Of a DNA stretch of 64,000 nucleotides, positions 57,401 through 64,000 are shown piece after piece. The stretch covers positions 5,253,501-5,317,500 of the forward strand of contig JAYKKI010000095.1 in assembly GCA_039881145.1 (NCBI GenBank). The letters are read 5' to 3'. Every line of letters begins with the position of its first letter. Within the stretch, counting starts at the first letter, position 1. Made by a program: the position numbers and the translations under genes. This DNA comes from Druceiella hillmani (lineage: Eukaryota > Arthropoda > Insecta > Lepidoptera > Hepialidae). The notes under the pieces are model-generated. The model searched no databases and had not been told where the DNA came from. It worked only from the letters and a program-made list of their open reading frames with translations.

Positions 57401-58130
57401 ATAATTATAGGTTTAATTGTTCTCGGCTATCTTTAAAGCAGTCGCATTGAAGCACGGTTTTTGTCTTTTGTTTTAAATAATCCAAACAGTTGTATTAACT
57501 GTAAAATTTATATCGTTTTTAACACTTAATGACATTAAAATTAATTATTGTGTATGTATTATATAGTTGTACATATAACGATTATGTATCATATGATTCC
57601 CCTCCGTTATTAATATTTATTGATTCTTTCTGTATATTTCTGTAAACATGTTTAGTGAGATATATGGAATTAAATTTACTGTATTATATATTTTTTGTGA
57701 TCTATATTCATATACGTAATGCCTTCTACATTATTGTTCATAGGTTTTATATTTAAAGTATAATATGAAATCAACTATGCTAGTTAAACATATCATTAAA
57801 ATTTACGAATATTCACTAAAATTATTTTCAAGTAGCTGAATAAGTTCACACTTCGCCTCTCGAAATATGTCTAGCTTTAACGGAATGTAGCAACTATATC
57901 AAGATTCAAAGACCGCATTATTTTTAATAGGTAAAACCAACTGACGGTACCAGATTGGTCTGGGTAAAAAAGGAACCTGACTAGGTTCCATTTTTTTATA
58001 TATCACTTTATTTTATACAAGACTTACACACACACAAAATTAAATGCATATAAAGGAGTAATAAAGAAAGTATTTTTTCCGTGTGCGAAATTGTGATTAA
58101 AACTAGAAAATATTAATGAATCATATGGCT
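57401..58130. other. AT-rich intergenic DNA
   Basis: A terminator-like hairpin 'ggaacctgactaggttcc' flanked by A and T runs lies at 57972-57989 but has no meaning as a bacterial terminator here. Confidence 0.45.
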
Positions 58131-58240
58131 ACTATAAAAGTTGCGTCACCAACAAAGATGCAACATCACTATAAAAGGTGCATCCCCAACAAAGGCGCAA
58201 CAGCAGTATAAAAGTTGCGTCCCGACAAAGACGCAACATC
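58131..58240. repeat. 37-bp tandem repeat, 3 hairpin-forming units
   Basis: Units at 58131, 58168 and 58205 (37, 37, 36 bp). Each reads 'tataaaa', 'gttgcgtc', 8-9 nt, 'gacgcaac', 'atcac'; the two 8-mers are complementary in every unit (perfect in unit 3, with a G-T pair in unit 1). Confidence 0.92.
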
Positions 58241-58383
58241 ACTATATAACTAGAAAAAAATGTTACGTTTACTTTCATAAACACGCTTCAAATGCAAAAA
58301 GAATCACTTAAATGAATAATGGACACATTCTTTGTTACACCTGTAGCGGAATTATAAATTGAAAACAAAGTAACGAGTTGTGC

Positions 58384-58402
58384 AGCATCATCATCATCAT
58401 CA
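58384..58402. repeat. (ATC)n microsatellite abutting Helitron copy 2
   Basis: Six or seven atc units directly before the conserved 5' end of the element. Confidence 0.9.
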
Positions 58403-58813
58403 TCATATATATTAATACGCTAAGGTTAAGATACTACACTCCCTTTTTAGAAAAAAACTCACAACTAATCCACATAAATTATATATCATTTTATAGATAA
58501 TTGCTTGCTCTACCGGCATCCACAACTAAAAAATTTACTAATGCTATTGTTTTTGCAAATTAATTAATTATTAAAATTATATACACAAAACAGCAATGCT
58601 GCCATCTAACGGCTCAACGTCAATATGATTGACGGTCGGCAAAATTTTTGTTTAATTTCAAATCCACTCACGTATAAATAAAGTGGCGCTTTAGCTCAAT
58701 GCTTTTGATACTTGCGCCTCTATATGTCAATTTTAGTAAAATATTTGTTTGATCTGTCATCTGAGCTTCATAATGGAATAAATAATGCGAAGACTTCGCA
58801 CGGGTCACGCTAG
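58403..58813 (+). mobile_element. Non-autonomous Helitron, copy 2 (411 bp)
   Basis: Same ends as 7781-8185: 5' TCATATATATTAATACGC, 3' hairpin 'tgcgaag-a-cttcgca', CTAG, followed by host T. The extra bases compared with copy 1 are 'tcacgt' at about 58668. High identity across 50 kb of separation implies two recent insertions from a shared source. Confidence 0.87.
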
Positions 58814-58929
58814 TATTCATATATTTCAGAAAACAGGTTTATAAATGTATAACAAATTATTATTTCAAATAATGTATATCGTTCAATATTGTTACAGAAA
58901 TAATAGAACATGTCATAAAGAATAATAAA

Positions 58930-59480
58930 ACAATATACAAACCCCAAATGACAAATAATCCCGTAAAACAGAAATTCGTCAGGTGGAATGTAAACACATC
59001 AGGTATATGTCATCAACATAATGGCTTCAATATGAATATTTTATGGACCTCGCATAATATTCAAAAACATGTTTACCGCCGCGGCTATCTCCACAAAGTT
59101 GAAACGACGGCGGTACATCAACCCGCCGAAATTCTCAAAACCCATAACACTCGACAAACAAACTATAAACGTTTCCTTTCACGCCGATTACTGATAAACA
59201 CATGTGGGCATACATAACTGATGGTTGTACGCCCGTTCGTGACCGGACCACTTCACTCAAAACACATTAGCTCTGAGTTTCCGCTGCGCTCAGTCTCGGC
59301 CACTTGACGGTGTATTTTTTCACAACGGCGCTATGTTTTCGTCAGCAGAAATCCATTAGGGATATAATTAAAGACAAGCAGGGAATTAAAGACCACCAGT
59401 CCATCGGATATGGTCCCATGTAACTAAGCGCCGTCGTCCCAAAGTTTCATTTGACTTATGTTGACAGCGAGTGGTTATGA
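58930..59480. other. Candidate cis-regulatory block A
   Basis: Repeat-poor, CpG-containing. It contains an inverted 'taccgccg...cggcggta' (59075-59115) and the block 'tttttcacaa', 'atgttttcgtcagc', 'atccattaggg', 'tataattaaa' (about 59324-59371), which recurs in block B at 62.45 kb. Later 'ccaccagtccatcgg' also has a partner there. The 89-codon frame 58948-59217 is unrecognised. Regulatory role is inference. Confidence 0.4.
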
Positions 59481-59594
59481 GCACTCATAGTTTAAATTAA
59501 ACCAGCTAACAGGTGATTAAATTCAGGCCATAAATAAAAAAAAACTGTAAATAAACGAATCTTAAAAAGCACAGAGAGTTAGTTTTAGTATTTA

Positions 59595-59950
59595 GCTTTT
59601 AGGGTTTACATTAAAAGGAAAAAAGGGACTATCATATCATTACTTAGGTATCCGTCTGTCATAGTCAGTCACCTACGTTACTTCAAATTCGGCGTACTAC
59701 TTAAAATTCGGCGTAACGATAAAATATATTAAGCCACACATCTCAATAGCTAACACTCAAATATATTTATATGGAAATTTTGGGGGGTAAATTAAGTATT
59801 TAATAAAACATTTTAAATTCTGTTTATAGTGAAGAGTATCTTTGAAAGAGCTAGTTATAAAAGTCCCTAAAGTGTTAAAATATAATCACAATGTTGGAAA
59901 GTGTATCTTTCTCATTTCTGGAACTATGAAACTTATAATTGAGACAAAAA
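59595..59950 (+). mobile_element. R-family dispersed repeat, 5' half
   Basis: 'aaaggaaaaaagggactatc' and 'taggtatccgtctgtcatag', then 'tattaagccacacatctcaa' and 'tgaaagagctagttataaaa'. It breaks at about 59950. Confidence 0.55.
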
Positions 59951-60105
59951 CATGCAAAATGGATTTAGACGTGTTCGAGCCGTAGGAGTTTGTGTTAATG
60001 TCATGTTCTCCGATTTCTTTGTATTTTTGCAGGAATTTAACCAAAGAAATGTAAGTCTTTAATTTCGATAATATGTATTGTCTTTATCAATATCTACAAA
60101 GTTTG

Positions 60106-60110
<5 letters not shown>

Positions 60111-60150
<40 letters not shown>
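60111..60150. repeat. (AT)n microsatellite
   Basis: Pure AT tract of about 20 units. Confidence 0.97.
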
Positions 60151-60155
<5 letters not shown>

Positions 60156-60616
60156 TCGGAATAAGCATATGTAAATCATTTATCTATGCTTGTGTTTTCC
60201 GTAAATTTTTTTTCAACTTTGCCATTATAACATTTTGATTTTTATTATTAAAGCCAATATCGTTTGGGTGCTAGGAGGTTCTGCTTGACCGACCCTTTCT
60301 TCTGATTATCGTATACTTCACTTCTTGTCTTATTTTTGTTTCATATAGGCCGATATTTCTGAAAATTTCAAATTTGTAAAGTTATAAAATTTGAACATTG
60401 TTTTCAAAGCCAATGTAACTTGATGTCTTATTAGTACCACTTAATGGCTACTACATGGACGAACGGCGTCCCAACTAGACCGCCTCTAAAATATGCAAAC
60501 TTCTATATTTCTATCTCTTTCATAGATAGCCATAGCGGCTATTAGATTATTTCAGTTGTTGAAATAACATCATTAGCTAGAATCTTAATAGAGTATGCTT
60601 TCTGAATTTAATAGCA
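60151..60616. other. Mixed-composition spacer
   Basis: Nothing recognised in this stretch on either strand. Confidence 0.45.
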
Positions 60617-61150
60617 CACAGAGTTATAGCGTCATGGAATTGGACGTAATATCGTTGCAACGATTATTATAGATGTATATATTATGAGATATTCGAGATA
60701 ATATTTATGTTCGCCTCACATAATTATATTACGTGTTATTAAATATTTAAGGCACTATGAAACCTCAGTAGTTTCGGAAATAAGGTGGATTATTCACAGA
60801 GTTAAAGCGACATGAAATTGTACGTAATTTCGTTGCAATAATTATTATAGATGTAGACTTTATGAGATATTCAAGATAATATTTACGTCCGCCTTAAAGA
60901 ATTATATTAGGTTTTATTAAATATTTAACGCACTATGAAGCCTCTGTAGTTTCGAAAATAAGGATGATTATTCACAGAGTTATAGCGTCATGAAATTGGA
61001 CATAATTTCGTTGCAACGATTATTCTAGATGTAGATTTTATGAGATATTCGCGATAATATATACGTCCGCCTTACATAATTATATTAGGTGTTATTAAAT
61101 ATTTAACGCACTATGAAGCCTCAGTAGTTTCGGAAATAAGGTCGGTAAAT
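60617..61150 (+). repeat. 178-bp tandem repeat, 3 units, derived from R-family interior
   Basis: 'cacagagtta(t/a)agcg' recurs at 60617, 60795 and 60973. Units share 'tttcgttgcaa', 'ttatgagatattc', 'tattaaatatttaa' and 'cactatgaa(g/a)cct'. The 'gagatattcgcgataatata' block is also found inside R-family copies, so the monomer probably arose from one. Confidence 0.95.
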
Positions 61151-61318
61151 AATTTATGTATTTTTTAGTACATTTCAGTAGACGCACGACATCAAGTTGG
61201 GAAAAATGTTTTTCAGATCTTTATAGCCTTTCAAACCATTTTTAGCCTCTTTAAACGATACACAAAATTATATGTGAAATTCAAACATTTTTTCTTCGAA
61301 TTTGTACTTCCCTTCGCT

Positions 61319-61368
<50 letters not shown>

Positions 61369-61440
61369 AGATTTAAACCAATTAATATGATTTATTACTA
61401 TGCCAAATTTCAATTTCTACATTGCAATGTCAGTGCCCCC
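61151..61440 (-). mobile_element. R-family fragment, minus strand
   Basis: 'ttttttagtacatttcagta' and 'cagatctttatagcctttca' are in complement orientation to the neighbouring 178-bp array; 'ccaattaatatgatttatta' follows the (TA)n at 61323. Confidence 0.45.
61323..61367. repeat. (AT)n microsatellite inside an R-family fragment
   Basis: The AT tract sits where other R copies have 'gagatatgtgtg(g/a)ttaatatg', so it seems to have expanded within the repeat. Confidence 0.95.
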
Positions 61441-61852
61441 GGAAGGTCTGTTCTCTCTTGTTGGCAACTCTCTGAAAACCGCAACAGACTAGACTGAAAA
61501 CCGTAATAGAATATATCCGCAATGCCTAGATAGTCGGCTTTTGTAATATTTTAGGATAATTAAACTTTGTACATACATGGGTAATGAAAAGCGTTTGTTT
61601 AATACATCTATAAACATTTACCTAATTTTATTATTTATAAATCACAATACGATCTTTGTGGGATCAATCCAAACCCATGCAATCCAGATCGTGAGTCGAT
61701 TCCGTGAGTTACGATTCAAAAGATTAGTTCAAATCAAAAGATCAAGTATCCCTATATATCGCCAACTTTGGCTCGAGGCTCTGCTAGTGTACAAAATGGA
61801 AGAAGTGGTGGTGTAATCTAAGTATATAATAAAATTATAACAGAGTGAATTT

Positions 61853-61897
<45 letters not shown>

Positions 61898-62389
61898 CAG
61901 GAGCAACATAATTACACGCGAATGAATTAGTAGGAAAATAATATTATTGTGAAAAAATTATTAGTAATTATATATGCATATCACCGAACATAGAATATGA
62001 AAAGAAAGAAGACTGTTTCTTACAGCAGGTAGCTGCAGAACTACTAAAAAAATATATTTTGAAATAAAAAGTATTGAGTATTCATTTGCATAATACACGC
62101 TATACATTTGCGAAGATAGGTTTAGTAATTAAGGCGTGAAAAAAAATAGCACAATTAACAAACATACTATCAAAACTAACAAATATACTACCTAACTTTC
62201 AGATTTATGGCATTAGTTAGAATTGTAAAAAAATATAATCGTATGAGTTTAAAGTGACGTAGTCGTTTTGTGTATTTCTATTGTATTTTAGTTGTATATC
62301 TGTACGTCTATACTTTTTTAGTTTATTTAGTTAAAATTACATTACCAAACTGCTTTGTAACAGCATATAACATCACTATATTTAGCCTG
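61441..62389. other. AT-rich intergenic DNA with (TA)n at 61857-61896
   Basis: The (TA)n tract is the only clear feature. The 79-codon frame 61577-61816 has a signal-like N-terminus but no recognisable relation. Confidence 0.45.
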
Positions 62390-62640
62390 CGCACTTCGTG
62401 CGAAGCTTTCAGCACGTCGCACCCAATTCCGAGCACTTGAGGCCATATTTTTCACAATGAAAACATGGCGCATGTTTTCGTCAGCGGGCATCCATTAGGG
62501 GTATAATTAAAAGGCGGCGACACACCGCCAGTCGATCCGCCGCGCTCGAGCGACGGCGGCCTTTTGATTAATGGCCTAGAAGCTTATTTCCTGTTCCGAC
62601 ATCGTTTGTCAACTCACTACTTTGTTGGGTGCATTTGAAG
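62390..62640. other. Candidate cis-regulatory block B
   Basis: GC-rich relative to flanks. It shares with block A 'cacttga', 'tttttcacaa', 'atgttttcgtcagc', 'atccattaggg', 'tataattaaa' and 'ccgccagtc(g/c)atc'. It also contains the 9-bp-arm hairpin 'gaaaacatg-gcg-catgttttc' (62459-62479) and an imperfect inverted pair of 'ggcggcg/cgccg' words at 62512-62573. No coding frame. Confidence 0.4.
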
Positions 62641-63260
62641 TATGTTTACCTTGAGATCGGTTTTGGATGGAACCGTGTGGTTTGGTTTTTCCGATGCTAC
62701 ATTAAGACTATAGATTTTCCACAAGCGCTACTTTTTACAAGTTTTTAATTAACTTCATTCGTTAGTTTTTATACTCACGTAGAATTTGCGTGTCTTCCAA
62801 ATCGTTTTTGAACCGCTTTTCTTCGTTAAACTGTGTTTTAGATTATTATACAATTTTATACCAACCGGTACCAATGAGCTGGTCCGACGATGGAGTCCGA
62901 ATATAGTCATAGGATCTTGTTAATCATATAAAGTAGAGATATCACAAGTTTAGGTTTGTTTTATTTGTTTTGACTTATTCGTCGTGACTAGGGTGTGATG
63001 ATGGATTTGAAAGGTGATAAAATTTTATTTATTGTAATAACATTTTATAAAATCTCTTAAAACGGCATAAAGTGTTCGAGTTTGGGCTCGTTTGATTGAT
63101 ATTGATGAGTAGTCTAGTAATAATGCTTTATTAGAAATGAAATAATCAAGTTGATCACTAAAAAGGAAAAAAAAGTAAAAATAACATTTTTAAAATTAAT
63201 TTTTTATTAAAATGCATTAAAATTAAAAAATAACATTTTACTAGAGTTAACCGTGATTCT
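62641..63260. other. AT-rich intergenic DNA
   Basis: Nothing recognised in this stretch on either strand. Confidence 0.5.
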
Positions 63261-63351
63261 AGAGGATCAAGTGTGGATTAGATCAAGTATGGTATGTTAA
63301 CTAAGAGAGGATCAAGTGTGGATTGGATCAAATGTGGTATGTTAACTAAGA
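63261..63351. repeat. 45-bp tandem repeat, 2 units
   Basis: 'gaggatcaagtgtggatt' at 63262 and 63307, each followed by 'ggatca(a)' and 'tatggtatgttaactaag'-like sequence. Confidence 0.9.
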
Positions 63352-64000
63352 TAAGGTCAAAATTAAGCAAGTGAAAATATCACCTCATTTTATAGAATTT
63401 TATCAATAGAATAAAAAGCTTGTCATAATATAGACATACAACAGTTATATTTATATAGATTCCACGCGGTTAGTTTTTTATTACGTTAATAAACATCTAT
63501 AAAATGGTATGATCTGTTTGGTTTGTTAATTTTGATGTTAACTTAGTTAACATATTCCAGTCCGCACTTTATCCGCATTGCCCTGGTCAAATTTTGTTTT
63601 TTCTTGATTTCTGAGGGTTTTATTGAAAAGTTGTTTTTAAAATTAATTTTTTTTAAATTACTGAATTCTGAAGTTAAATAAATGTTAAAACTCAAGTAAT
63701 TCTATGATATAATTGTCTCGGTTGCATATTACATGTAAATCGTCCTTATAGCGACATTTCAAAATTCATTTGCCCTCTGTAAAAATCTAACTCTTATCGA
63801 ACTACTTGTATATAATATTAGGTTAAATTCTGAAGAAATGAAAAAAAAACAAAATAAATTTTTGGGAATCAAAAGTGAAATAAAAACTAAAAATTTTTTT
63901 TCACAGCTGTGTAACAAAAGAACTATCAAATTTTGAATGAATGAATGAATTTTCAACCACTTCCCGTTAACTGATTGTGTTTAAATTTAAATTACGTTTG
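63352..64000. other. AT-rich intergenic DNA
   Basis: A short (TGAA)4-like run near 63935. No gene. Confidence 0.5.

Noticed and set aside
57966..57998. Rho-independent-terminator-like hairpin with T run
   Set aside because: The window is eukaryotic nuclear DNA; such terminators have no role here.

Overview
The window reads as nuclear DNA of an insect, most likely a moth or butterfly. It is strongly AT-rich, and no intact cellular protein-coding gene, rRNA or tRNA gene could be recognised on either strand. The lepidopteran call rests on the repeat content. Non-autonomous Helitron-like elements end in a short hairpin followed by CTAG. A tRNA-derived SINE carries a B box, an 'attgctctcgtagcaat' tail block and an (AAAT)n end. 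A very abundant dispersed repeat has a 3' end resembling 'gagtc.gactcgcacttggc.ggttttt'. These families are known to me from lepidopteran genomes, but no database search could be run.

Layout. 0-12 kb: a duplicated compound TGCG microsatellite (540-735, 3400-3507), a Helitron-like element carrying a 65-bp minisatellite, a GC-richer island ending in a strong splice-donor sequence (5396-5620), a 405-bp Helitron, and an ORF-bearing GC-richer segment at 9.68-10.5 kb that looks like the 5' part of a transposon. 12-24 kb: copies of the dispersed repeat (called R family here), one folded into a 170-bp inverted repeat, a 206-bp tandem array, a LINE remnant and a foldback element (FB family). 24-31 kb: 74-, 86- and 43-46-bp arrays, long (TA)n tracts, an 816-bp Helitron-like element and a LINE remnant. 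31-43 kb: several repeat-poor, more GC-balanced blocks that could be conserved non-coding DNA, and two more LINE remnants. 43-52 kb: a 134-bp array, an R copy with a nested MITE, a palindromic FB element and a 226-bp array. 52-64 kb: a SINE nested in an R copy, a diverged ~200-bp array, a possible TATA/Inr promoter, a second copy of the 405-bp Helitron, a 178-bp array, and two related regulatory-looking blocks at 59.3 and 62.45 kb.

Overall this looks like a gene-poor intergenic or long-intron region built from old and young mobile elements, with scattered candidate cis-regulatory islands. The four LINE remnants keep only the C-terminal part of the reverse-transcriptase ORF, as expected from 5' truncation, and all carry stops or frameshifts. 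The most distinctive features are the density of short near-perfect inverted duplications (hairpins of about 32-45 bp, plus one of 170 bp), the number of independent minisatellites whose monomers are themselves hairpin-forming, and the paired regulatory-like blocks near the right end.
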